Position numbers and translations under genes: made by a program
DNA from: Undaria pinnatifida
Taxonomy: Eukaryota > Sar > Phaeophyceae > Laminariales > Alariaceae
Length of the DNA: 64,000 nt
Direction: 5' to 3'
NCBI GenBank assembly: GCA_012845835.1
Contig: JABAKD010000014.1
Coordinates: 992,001 to 1,056,000 of the forward strand
The notes under the pieces: generated by a model
What the model was told of the DNA's origin: nothing
The model's input: only the letters and a program-made list of their open reading frames with translations
Databases searched by the model: none
Shown: in pieces, positions 41,956 through 53,251 of the stretch
How the letters are laid out: each line of letters begins with the position of its first letter
Position numbering within the stretch: position 1 is the stretch's first letter

Positions 41956-44900
41956 CAGCCGAGAAAAAAATAAAAAGAACGTTCGGGCCGATCAACACAA
42001 GTAGCATATACCATGGCAACAATGACGATAATAGCGACTTGCGCCGACTCCGCTAAAGCTAGTGCAAGGCTAGTAGACCACACCAGCGGACCGGGCCGCT
42101 GGGTAAAAGACATGGAACAAAAACTAGAACGCAACATATCAAACCAACCCCACCCAAACCCAACCAAAATCAAACCCAACCCATTATATCCCTCCTTGCG
42201 GGCCCAACTTGTCGAATACATCGCTCCACCGCAGCCAGGCTAACCCCATAGAAACCACTACTGCTATAATACCACCATACTATACTATACTCCGGTCCAC
42301 AACGGTCCTTTCGTCCTTTCGTCCAGTCCGACTACGACTACAGTTCTACTTAGTATAGAGCCAGTACCATACAGCGGTTTCACAGAGCAATACTTTTTGT
42401 ACCATCATCATCACCCTCCGCAATTTTCCGTCGAAAAACTGTGACATTTCTAGGGTACATGACGCAGGGAAAAAGTTTTTGCAAAAAAAAAAAAAAAAAA
42501 AAATGTACTGCTCCGGCCGTTTTCTTTTCCCACTCGTACGTGATTCTACAGCGCACCCAAGCAAACGCTGCGTCTGGAAGTCGGACAACAGGATACCGCC
42601 AAAAAAAAAACAGAGAAACCCAACCCACCCCCCGAAGAGATAACGGCAAATGTTTTCGTTCATCACACGACATGAAGCAAAGCCAGCTGCTAAAAAAATC
42701 AAACAATTCAATCAGCGCCGGAACAATCGGTGGCCCGAGCTCTACGTAATCGCTTTCTCGCGCGGAAACGCCAAAACAAATTAATTAGTAAAACAAAAAA
42801 TCACAGCATACATTTTACATGTTGCTTTTGCATTTCACGCCTTTCTTCTCTCGTCTATCGATTTCGCCCGGAAGCTGATCGACCAATCAAAGATGAAACG
42901 CAGCAATCGACATTCGACAAAAATAAGGATAAGGAGGCGGGAGGAGGGGGGGGGCGGGGGGGGGGGGGGAGGGGATAATGCCATCAACCGCTCATTAGTC
43001 GAAACCCAATACGACAAAAACAAAAGTAATATCAACACTATCATCACCTCTCCGCGGCACCCGCACCGTACCATCTATCTACTCCCCCCCCAGAGGTCTA
43101 TGGTGGTACGTCTCCATGCCTACTCAAAGTATACTCAAGCTTCAGCGAAAAGGGGGGGGAAGGGGTTTATCATCCCCGCTCCCCTCCGATAAACTTTGTG
43201 TGTGTAGCGGGACTGCCCTGAACTCCCCCATAACTCGCCGCCCTTTCAGCCACCATCTCGTCATATCTGCTCCGCACAAAAACGTCTTCCATCCCTCCGC
43301 CCTCTTCTGCAAGTTACCGCCCCCCGCCCCCCCTTCTCTCAATCCTTCCTGCTTTCGATACAAAACTTTCCAAGCACACACGAGAAACCCCCGTCTATAG
43401 CTTGTGGACCAAAGTCCCTCACAACACACTATTTTTTAATGAAGAGACACAACAACCAAAACAAACCTCATCCCGTGGCCCAACCCACCCCAACTCCCCT
43501 AACAGTACGCAATCTCCCTCTCTCCCCTCCCCGTCCCCCACCCCCACCCCCCCCCTCCCATCCCCAAACTCTGCAAAAAAAGGTACAATCGAGAGCGTAT
43601 ACCCATTTGCAACAAAAGGTACAATCGAGAGCGCATATACCCATTTGCAGAAAAAGGTACATTTGCAAAAAAAAGGTACACCCAAGTGGGTATATGTACC
43701 TCTTTTCGACACTAGCGCAGCAGCCACCGATACATGCTGGTACCATATACCACTCTGTGCGGTAATATAGTGACCGTTTGGGTGCTAACATGAGCACCAA
43801 GAGGTACTTACATTTCCGTCCAGATAGCGGTAACGGGGTGTCAAACGGCGTGCCAAGAAGCGCTGACGCCGTACAAAACGTGCTTTTCTTTCACGAAGAG
43901 GCATTCGCCGACACGCTTATTGCGATCGCGTCGCCGGCTGGTTTCACGATACCCTACTTTCGTAAATCACACTTGATGTGTTTTACCCTAGCCTCCATTC
44001 CGCGCCTTTCGTAATTTTCCATTTACGTTTTTGCCCTAGACTCGGTGTTCGCCGTGGAGAGGGCGGGTGGGTGCAACCGCGGGTCTCTTCACCCCATACC
44101 GCTGGCAGGCAAAATCAATCACGAAAACAAACGCTCCCTTCTTGCCCCCCCTTCCCATCTCTCTCTTTCCCCTCCCCTCCCCCTGCTCATAACTGTCCTA
44201 GACACAACTCGTAGGAGACAGTTGTATACTTAGGCGCGAGGGCCCACGAAGGTCTCAAAACCAACAAAAAACGAAACAAAAAAAAAACAAGAAAAAAAAG
44301 ACACATAAGGAGGTCGCAATCACGTCAGCCCACATATGACCAGACCACAATGCCTGTTGTGATGGATGCAGAGGCCGCCAAGGATAATACACGTAAGGCG
44401 TGCAAGCTCGCTAGCACCCCCGACAGCCAAGAGCGAAGACCGGCCGACCAACATTTTTGTCCAACCCAAAACGTGAACAATCCTATGATAATATACGCGA
44501 ATGTATACCCAAGTTATTACTACCAACAACGACGATTCTCGATCCCGCAGCGCGCTAGAACGGCCGCTACGCATTTACTATGCCCACGGCTCACCACCCC
44601 TGCCTCTCCCGCCCATAAGCAACAATAACACCACCCCAATTCCCGTTTCCACAACGCCTTCATGCATACCTCATGTCTGTAACATAAAGAAAAGTTACCA
44701 CACGGACACTTTTTCTGTTGAAAAAAAAAATCCTGTGGAAAAAAAAAATCAATCGGGCTTATTTTTCCGCTGGAAAAAAAAGCCCTTTGGAAAACGTTCA
44801 GTTGGAACAAAAAAATCCATCCCGGCGAAGAAGTGTTTTCGTTCGGAAACGTTCCCAACGAAAAAGCACTCCCGACGAAAAATTTCCCATCGGAGAAAAA

Positions 44901-45064
44901 CTTCCGTCCGATCCTTCTTTTTATTTCCGTTAGAAAAAAATAATAATCCGTTCTCTCTCCCTTCCTTATCTCATCCGTGTGTGCGTGCGTGCCTGAGAGA
45001 TGTTAACACCCTCCCTCCCACGAGGAGTGCCTAGCGGGAACCTTTCAACAATGTTCTTATCGTA
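41956..45064. repeat. Low-complexity intergenic DNA with short repeats
   Basis: Contains A runs (42482-42502), G runs (42944-42974), a 41-bp duplication (43575-43650, AGGTACAATCGAGAGCG), a GGTAC-containing palindrome (43673-43702), and an A-rich degenerate minisatellite (44712-44930, TGGAAAAAAAA units). A 76-residue frame at 42013-42243 is open but unrecognised. No gene is supported. Confidence 0.5.
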
Positions 45065-45330
45065 GGATGGAACACTCTTGAGAGTACTCGGGTATATCCG
45101 GGTGTCCACCCAAGAATACCCGGGTATCTACCCAAGGAAACCCGGGGATCTACCTAAGGATACCCGAGAATCTAACCGAGTATCACCTACCTGGTACGCA
45201 ATAAGGTTTCATACTCGAGCAATACCTTTCAAAACCGGATACCCTACAGAATACACCCCACCAGTAGGATATACTCTCCGAGGGCACCCGGGCATCTACC
45301 AGCGTATCACTCACCCAGTAAGCTTTGGCA
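45065..45330. repeat. Minisatellite just beyond the 3' end of the EsV-1-7 gene
   Basis: Degenerate ~20-24-bp units around ATACCCGGGTATCTACCCAA, followed by sparser GCACCCGGGCA units. On the minus strand it lies directly after the stop codon, so it may be in the 3' UTR. Confidence 0.65.
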
Positions 45331-45402
45331 CCCGGGCAACCCAAAGTACACACCCTACCAAACATACCGTTGGAACCTCTTAATGCAATAATTCCTCGAT
45401 CC

Positions 45403-48120
45403 TCAGCCGTTTCCTCGCCTCGTCCGTCTCCGCATCATCATTCTCCTCCGCGCCCAACCCCCCTCCATTCCCTTGCCCGCCCCCCCCCCCCCCCCCCCAC
45501 CGCCACCTCCTGTCGCACTCCGTACAAACCCGTCCTGCCCCTCTCTAGCCTCCTGATGCCCCCCCGCCCCCCGCGCGTCCAACCCTCCTGCCTGGGGTTG
45601 AGGAGCGCCGCGAGCATCACTACCCCCGCCCGCCCCTGCCCCCCCACCTTCGGCAGTAGCATTAGAAAGCGCGTCAAAGGACGGGGAAGCCCGGGAGGGT
45701 CCCCCCCCCGCCTGACCCGGCCCAGACGGCATCTGCTGCTGCAACGCCTCGAGGCTGCCAGATGCAAGTGGAGAGGAGGTAGAACCGGGGAGATACGGAG
45801 CCGTGTGCCCAAGCTCGTTGGGGTCTTGCATCCGGCTGTTGTTAAGCGGGCGGAGCCGCGGCAACCCAGGCGGGGATTCCCCAGACTCACCCAACGTGGT
45901 CATTAGCGGGGATAGCGCCCGTGCGGCGGCACCTCCTACAGCAACCCCGTTGACAGTGTCGGAGGAAGTCGGCAGGACAGCTCCAGCTCCCCCCGCGCCG
46001 CCCCCCGCCGTGTTGTGGAACGGCCCCGGGGAAGCATTCCTCGTGTCCCCTCCCTCCATTCCATGCATGCGGTCGAATTGCGGGATCATCCCCTGCCCTA
46101 GGTCGACTCCCGGCATACGCGCCCCGAAGCCGGCTCCCGCTCCGCTGCCCCCCCCCGCACCGCCTTCCATTTCCAACGACCCTGCGCCACCCGTTCCCAC
46201 AACGCTCCCTGCCCCTGCTCCTCCTGCCGCGCCTCGGGCATCGTCGCGTCCCATGGCCCCACCACCCCCACCACCACCCCCACCACCTCCGGTAACGCCA
46301 ACAGCCGCACCTCCCATCTCCCCTCCCTCATGGTGAGGGTAGCCCACATGACCTAACGGTACCCCACCTTCTCTCCCCCACCCCCCCGCACCGCCACCGC
46401 CTCCCCCACCACCCCCCCCCCCACCGCCATGGTTGGCTCCGCTAGGTCCCCCCCCGGGGCCACCAGGCCCCCCCCCAGCCGCCTCCCCCCCATGCCCATC
46501 ATACCAGTCTAGAGGTTGAAACGGGGGAGCAAACGAACCTGAGATGACAGGAGGGAGAGGGAGTCTCAGATGCGATGAAGGCTGGTGCCCGACAAAAGGG
46601 GATAAGCTTCCGCCCTGTCTCCCCGCCTCCGCCCCACCCCCCTCCTCCATGATGCCTCCAGACATGCCTGAAACGCCGCGGCTAGGGGAAGGCGGTAGCG
46701 GTCGCCGCGCGCGGGGTTGCGCTACCGATATTCTTGACTGCGGCGGGCGGAGGTTGGCCCGCCCTCCGAGAACGCCTGCTACGGGAGCGGAGGGGACGTC
46801 GCTGTCTCCCCCCCCCCCCGCTGCCGCCGTTGCTGCCGCTGCCGCCGCCGGGCCATACCCGTGTGAATTGTTAGCGTGGGGTAGGAACCCGTAAGGGGAA
46901 GGGTTGCCATATCCACGCTGCTGCTGCTGTTGCTGATGATGCTGCTGCTGTTGGTGGTGCTGTTGCTGATCACGGTAACCGTGCGGGGAGGAGCGCATGT
47001 CATGCGAGCCCCGCGACAGCGGCCGCCGAGGCACCAACCCCCCTGGGTGCGTCCCCCCGCCAGCCATAAACTGCTGCTGCTGCTGCTGACCCCGCTGGGC
47101 CATTCCCAACTGCCCGTGCTGATGGTAATCCTCCTGCCCCCCCGTGCCGTAAAACCCTGGGTCAAGCGGCGCTGGGGCCAACTGCTGGCCAGGGCGACGG
47201 TGAAGGTTGGACTGCAGCGACCGAATGTGCTGCTGCTTAAGCTCCTGCTGCTCCTGCGCCTGCCTTTGTCGCTGCTCCCTAACCTCCACCTCCACCGCCA
47301 GCCGTCTCAGCCTTGCCTGCTGATCTTCCGGGGCAGAGTACCGCGGGTCCCCCAAAACAGCGTTCGGACTAGCGTTACCGCCCGGCCCGCCGCCCTCCGG
47401 CCCACCCCCACGCATCCCCCAGCCCATGATGGGATCCCCGGGGGCACCATACAACTCATCCGCATCTTCCACCCCCCGCCCCCCCGGGCCTCGTCCTCCC
47501 CCCCCTCTGTGCCCCATCGCCCAATAGCCTTGTCGATCTCCCTCAGGACCGCCCCCCCCGCCGATAGCCCCCGCCGCGTTGAATTCTGGGTCGGGTGATC
47601 TCCCCGCTCTCCCGCCGCCTACTCCGGGAGGAACGAGTGCGCCCGCGGCCACCCCAAGTCGGATGCTGACATCCCCCTCCCTCTTCGGAGGGTGAGGGGT
47701 GCTCTTCCTTCCTTTGAGGTTAACCATGCCCGCCTTCACGTGCCCCTGGCAGGCCTTCGCCTTTTCGCCGGGAAACCCGTGGGTAGGGAGCTTGGTGCAG
47801 CTGCCCTCCTCACACCGCCGGTTGCGCACGTTGACCATATCGTCCGTCTTGTGGGCGGAACAAAAACGCGCCCGCTCCCCCTCGTGGCCGAAGATGGGGT
47901 ACCGGCGACATTCGTGCCACTCGCACCGCCTATTTTTAACGTCCTCCATGTCGGGGAGATGGTGGTGGGAGCAGAACTGGGCCCGCTCGCCGACATACCC
48001 GTAGCTGGGGGTCTTCGTGCAGCCGCTGAACTCGCAGTGTCGGTTTACTACGTCCGACATCGCGTCCATGCGGTGCGACGGGCAGAAGGTCGCTTTCTCG
48101 CCCTCAAAGCCATAGATTGG
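45403..48120 (-). CDS. EsV-1-7 gene exon 4 (last)
   Basis: Starts PIYGFEGEKATFC after the acceptor GTTCAG, completing repeat 6, then holds repeats 7-9 and ends the array at MVNLKGRK. A ~765-residue low-complexity tail follows with Gly runs (near 46390-46420), poly-Gln/His (near 46910-46970) and Ala/Gly stretches, ending RRRTRRGNG and TGA at 45405-45403. The tail frame is open for over 2.2 kb despite its bias, which supports coding. An unseen intron within the tail cannot be excluded. Confidence 0.8.
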   Translation of the reverse strand, partial: PIYGFEGEKATFCPSHRMDAMSDVVNRHCEFSGCTKTPSYGYVGERAQFCSHHHLPDMEDVKNRRCEWHECRRYPIFGHEGERARFCSAHKTDDMVNVRNRRCEEGSCTKLPTHGFPGEKAKACQGHVKAGMVNLKGRKSTPHPPKREGDVSIRLGVAAGALVPPGVGGGRAGRSPDPEFNAAGAIGGGGGPEGDRQGYWAMGHRGGGGRGPGGRGVEDADELYGAPGDPIMGWGMRGGGPEGGGPGGNASPNAVLGDPRYSAPEDQQARLRRLAVEVEVREQRQRQAQEQQELKQQHIRSLQSNLHRRPGQQLAPAPLDPGFYGTGGQEDYHQHGQLGMAQRGQQQQQQFMAGGGTHPGGLVPRRPLSRGSHDMRSSPHGYRDQQQHHQQQQHHQQQQQQRGYGNPSPYGFLPHANNSHGYGPAAAAAATAAAGGGGDSDVPSAPVAGVLGGRANLRPPQSRISVAQPRARRPLPPSPSRGVSGMSGGIMEEGGGAEAGRQGGSLSPFVGHQPSSHLRLPLPPVISGSFAPPFQPLDWYDGHGGEAAGGGPGGPGGGPSGANHGGGGGGGGGGGGGAGGWGREGGVPLGHVGYPHHEGGEMGGAAVGVTGGGGGGGGGGGAMGRDDARGAAGGAGAGSVVGTGGAGSLEMEGGAGGGSGAGAGFGARMPGVDLGQGMIPQFDRMHGMEGGDTRNASPGPFHNTAGGGAGGAGAVLPTSSDTVNGVAVGGAAARALSPLMTTLGESGESPPGLPRLRPLNNSRMQDPNELGHTAPYLPGSTSSPLASGSLEALQQQMPSGPGQAGGGPSRASPSFDALSNATAEGGGAGAGGGSDARGAPQPQAGGLDARGAGGHQEAREGQDGFVRSATGGGGGGGGGGAGKGMEGGWARRRMMMRRRTRRGNG

Positions 48121-51100
48121 CTGAACGTTAACGAGGCACAGCACGCGCGGGGGCGGGGGGGGGGGCGGGGGAGAGCGAGAAGAGAGAGGTTACAATGGGG
48201 CTTCGGCACCATGTATTGGCTAACGAATAGCAAGGCACAAGTTAACCCCTTTGGAGTCCCAAAACCCCTCCCCATACAAATTCCAAGTGATTTTTTCCAA
48301 AAAACGGTTTCCAGTTCTAACGGCGTTAAGGGTGGGGGGGGGGAGGGTAGGGGATTTTACAAGGAAAGCGTGAGGGGAAAGGGGAGAGGGAGGTTACAAA
48401 TATTGCCAATCAAATTTCCCTTCACACGCGTTAGAGGGTTTCCATATGTCTCGGTTGCATTTGTTGCGCATATTTGCGGAGGGGGGGGGGTCGTACAAGT
48501 ACAGGATCCCAACGCGAAAGGGTGCCATACGCACGGCGCTGAGGGCGGAAAAGAGGTCCAACGAATACCAGAGGGATGGAAGAGGGAGCGCAGCAAACGG
48601 CAGCAGTCCGGTCGAGCAAACGCCGAGAATGGAGATAGCGAATGAAAACTTAGGAGTTTAATGAGGTTTAGATTGCCTTCAGGCCACAAGTCAAGCGCGT
48701 GGGGGGTAGACTCTTTGTCATGCACAGCCGGAGGTGTAACACCAACAAGGCAAGCGCGGGGGGGCGGGAGAGGGAGCGCGGCAACGGTGTTCGTCTGGCC
48801 CAGCGAACTACAAGGTCGGGTGCGGTTGGTTCAGGGAGGGAAGGGCTAGGGATGGTGGCAAGGAAAGCGGTGGTTGGGTGTCCGCGCTACCTGCGGCTAT
48901 AGCTAGCGCGGGGTGAGAGAGGCACGGACGGACCGCCAGAACCAATCAAAGTGATGTATTTTCACGGGGCACAACCCGACCGGCGGATCGAGTCAGGACG
49001 TTTCCATAATCTCACGGGTCGAGTTCGGTCGGGTCAAGAGGTTTTCATTATCTCACGGGTTGGGTCGGGTCGGGTCGAGTGAGGAGGTTTTCAGGTTTCA
49101 CGGGCCGAGCCGGGTCACCAACTTGATCCGACCCGCAAAAAGCCCTGATACACATGCATCGCTATATACGCACTGGTACGTGTGGAGACATGAAACTTGT
49201 TTCGAATTGTATGGCACAGAATCATCGGCTTATATACGCCAGAAATTACTGTCACATTGACGCATGGTCGACAGAATCAAGGCCGCGGTCATAGGACACG
49301 CTAGCGCATCAGACGCTCAACGAAATACGGTGCGGGGTGGAAAACACACACAGGCACAACACAATGCGCAGACACGTGAGCAAGACAACAGCGGTACAAC
49401 GCGGAAAAGGACTCGATGCCGTATGCGCCGAGTACAGAAAGCATGCACACCACCTGCCCAAAATCAAGGCAGTATTTTAGCGCAACACGAATTACGCCCG
49501 AACAAGGCACTCAAGAAACAAAGCCAACTCGAAACCTCGCTCTATATTCTGGAATTATATCTGGATCGCACTGCCCTACAAGTATCAACAAACAAGAAGC
49601 ACCAATTTTGCATTCCGAGTCGGGAAAGTGTATACAGACACTATTGGGCGCATCTGTAGCTATCCAACTTCGACTACAGTTCGATGAAGAATCGAATTGC
49701 CACTACACCAACGGCAAGTGTCGAATTTCGACAACAACGTTTAAAGTCGATTTTCGTCTACACTATTAACAAGTGTCAAGAGGGCTTCCTGCATCAACCA
49801 AGCCCAAAAACACGATGAAGGACCCCGCAGCACCAGCGCTTGTGAGGGCAGCGTGCCGTCGACAACATATCGACCACATTCCGCCGCCTCTCGTGTTGCA
49901 TCGAAACAGAATTTGCAGCTGCAGCAACATCGCCAACAAGCAGGGGCACAACACCAACAGCAACAACTAGCAAGCAACAGCAACAGCAACAACTAGCAAT
50001 CAGCAGCAACAAGCAACGCAACAGAGACTAACAAGCAAGCAGCCGCAGTAAGCAAGCGGGCAGCTGCAACGACAACGAACGGGCAGGAGCAAGCAAGCAA
50101 AAAAGCAAAATTGAGCGAACAGCAGCAGCATACCTTCCACTACAGCTGTTCTGATACACGAAGGAGAATCGAACATCGAATATCCAAGAGACGGACGTTC
50201 TACATACCACTATTTGGAAATATATGTCAACCTGCGAAGGCGTTTCCAAGCCGAGGTACCCCTCCCCCTTCCTCCCCGCAAGGCAAAAAGACAAGCAAAC
50301 AACCGGGCCTTTCGTTCGCCCCCTCTCATCCTCTCCCTCCCCCCCTCCTGATACAAAAGTCAATCACAAAGCGGTCGAGTAGATGCAACATAAAAACGAA
50401 AAAAAAAAAACGTGTTTCGCTTGCCGCGCTCTTTCCCTCACCTACACGTCCCCTCGTAGCCCCCCCCCCCCCTCCCCCCACCGCCCACCCACAAACTGCA
50501 ATACCTGCGTAGCCAACTAAAAAAAAGTCGGCAACTTACTAGTAGTTCCTACTAGCACAGCACCACTCACCGCCCTACCATTCGCCCTCCATGACCATTA
50601 ACAATCGTCAGTGAACTGGAACCTAGTCAGCCAACAACGTCAGCGACTTAAGAGTAAGCCAACTAATAGCCACTTGGAGTAAGAAAGTAGTCAGCGACCT
50701 ATAAACAGGCGTTTCCTGAGGAGTCGTAGGTAAATATCGCCCCTATCAACGTCAATGATGCTGGTTCTATTCCTCCCATATGCATACTCGTGTTCGTACG
50801 TGGTACCTTTTTGTTGCGCAAAATAGTCGACTAGCGGTAAGCGTGAGTTGGCACAATTCGATGAAAATCGACAAGCAAAAGCAAAAAACGAAAAGTCAGC
50901 CAACTAATAACGATTCAGCCAACCAACTAACCACCAGACGGCGACTTCCAGCCAGCCAACTCAGCCACCTCTTACCTGTCGCTTGCACGCCGGGAACTCG
51001 CATCTCCGGCTAACAACGTTAACCATCTTGGCGAGCTTGTGCGAAGAGCAGTACTTAGCCCTGCCCCCTTCATGGCCGTAGTTGGGCTGCCTCGTGCATC

Positions 51101-53205
51101 CGGGGTGCTTGCAACGGCAGTTTTTGACGTCGATCATTCCGTCTTCCTTATGCGAAGAGCAAAACTTAGCTCGCTGTCCGTCCAGGCCGTAGGTGGGCTG
51201 CCGGGTGCACTCGTAAAACTCGCACCTGAGGGAGAGGCATTCATAAACACGATGGCCGACAAGATTAGCGTGCATCGCTCATTGGTAAACGCGGTAGGTG
51301 GACACCGCTCATTGGTCAACGCGGTCATTGGACATCGCTCATTCTCATTGGTCAACGCCGTAAGTGGACATCGATGATTGGTCAACGCAACGTTCGTCAT
51401 TGGTCAACAAGGTAATGGGACATCGCTCATTGGGCAACGCGATATTGTCCATTGGTGAACGCGATCTCGCTCATGGATCAACGCAACATCGCTCATAAGT
51501 AAACGCGACATTGCCCATTAGTCAACGCGACATCGCTCATTGGTGGCCAGTGGCCAGCGCGCCATTGCTCAATAAATGTCGCTCATTGGTCATAGCGACA
51601 TCGCTCACTGGTCAACGCGATATCGTTCGCGGTCAGTCGACATCGATCATTGGTCAAAGCAACATCGCCCATTGGGTACTGCGGCCAGTGTAGATGTCTC
51701 CTTTGTCAGCGCGGTCAGCCGACATCGCTCACTGGTCAAAGCCGTTAGTGGACATCGCTCATTGGTCAAGGCGGTCAGCGGACATCGTTCATTCGTCAAC
51801 ACGATATCCCTCATGGGTCAACGCGGTCAGTGATCACAGATACATAGCGGTCAGTGATCACAGATAAATAGCGGTCAGTGGACATGGTGCATTGGCCAAC
51901 ACGGTCAGTGGATATCACCCATTGGTGGCGCGGTCAGTTCCACACCGCTCAATGGTCAGCGGTCATCTACAGCCTCCAAAGGCACTAAAGAAGCAGACAA
52001 GAGCCAAAAAACGCGTCAAGGCACACTAAACAACAAAAAAACTCGCAAACTCGTAGCAAGGAACTCGCGAAGCAGGATATCTCGTGAATACAAAACCGAT
52101 ATTCAAATACGTCAGCTAGGAGTTCGACCGTTTGAGTGGTCGATATTGGTAAGTGTCGACAAATTGGTGTGCGTCGGTGCTCAGAGGCATCGGCGGCACA
52201 ATATGGCTTCAGCGACGTCGAAAGGGGTCTCACTTTCTTGGTGGAGTAAAAAACAGAAGCTCGCATTCGCTCCAAAAAAAATACCATTCATAGTACCATG
52301 GTATGATTATAGCACAGCCGTAGATGGACACAAAAAGAACAAGTTCGGCGGGGAAATTATCTTTTAACCCGGAACTCGAATTCCTCAAGGGACACGTCTA
52401 TCATACATATCATAAGGCGGCGGGTCTTCTTTGGGTTGTCGAATGTCAGCGCGGGGGGTAGCGAGGGGGGGGGAACTCGCGGGGTGTGTGTGTGGGGGTG
52501 TACTCATTTCATGCATAGCCGGAGTCGTAGGACCATAGACCCTCGCATCCCTACTGGACGGAGCATGTCGGGTTTTCACCGACCAGGCAGACATCGCGTG
52601 CACCAAGCGCCAAGTGCCGTGAGGTGTTCGGCGAGTCGCATGTAAGGGTAATCTGCATCCAACTAGAAAGAACCAGCCTAGCTGGGTCACTTTTGGAGGT
52701 CGACAACCTAGCCCGTCATCTTATTAGGAGAGGGTGGCGGGTGTTCGTATCGGCTTTTGGTCCAGGGCATACGACTATGAAGCTGAAGCAGCCTGCTGTC
52801 ATGATTTGGAAAGGTGCTGATTTCGGGGGTCGATGTACAGCGATACAAAAAAAAAATGAGAAGCGCGTGCGGTTTTGCCACATAAACACTTGTGCGCGCT
52901 GGCGCGTTGCGACGTATGTGTCGTGAATGTCCATGCATTGGAGTGTTAACCCCCCCCCAAAAAAAAAGTACGCCCTCCTTTACCCCATGATGGCAGCTGG
53001 CGTCACTTCGTGTGGCGGCTGATTCTGTAATCGTCAGTTTTACTCGCCATTTTTTCCCTGTGAAGTGGTAATAGAGCCATTGTTAGGCCGGTCCATGTCG
53101 GTCCATGTCGGTGGGTGGAAAGCGCGAGGGGAGAGGATAAGACAGGAAAGACACAACCAGAGTCAACGACAACCGCACAACAACAACAACAACAACGACA
53201 ACCGC

Positions 53206-53251
<46 letters not shown>

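Larger units (their letters stand above)
48121..50975. other. EsV-1-7 gene intron 3
   Basis: Holds a GGGTC foldback copy (48955-49150), C/G-rich runs near the acceptor, CAACAG-rich stretches (49930-50110) and a 5'-truncated SINE fragment (50765-50880). The plus-strand frame at 49264-49659 (131 residues) has no family signal and lies antisense within the intron. Confidence 0.6.

Noticed and set aside
47692..48645. 317-residue plus-strand frame, with others at 45325-45906, 45803-46336 and 46930-47598
   Set aside because: Shadows of the EsV-1-7 last exon on the other strand, created by GC-rich low-complexity sequence.
49264..49659. 131-residue plus-strand gene
   Set aside because: Antisense within the EsV-1-7 intron, no family signal, and biased composition from CA-rich DNA.
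51265..51950. CRISPR-like repeat array
   Set aside because: Unit and spacing vary, there are no distinct unique spacers, and the locus is an intron of a eukaryotic gene.
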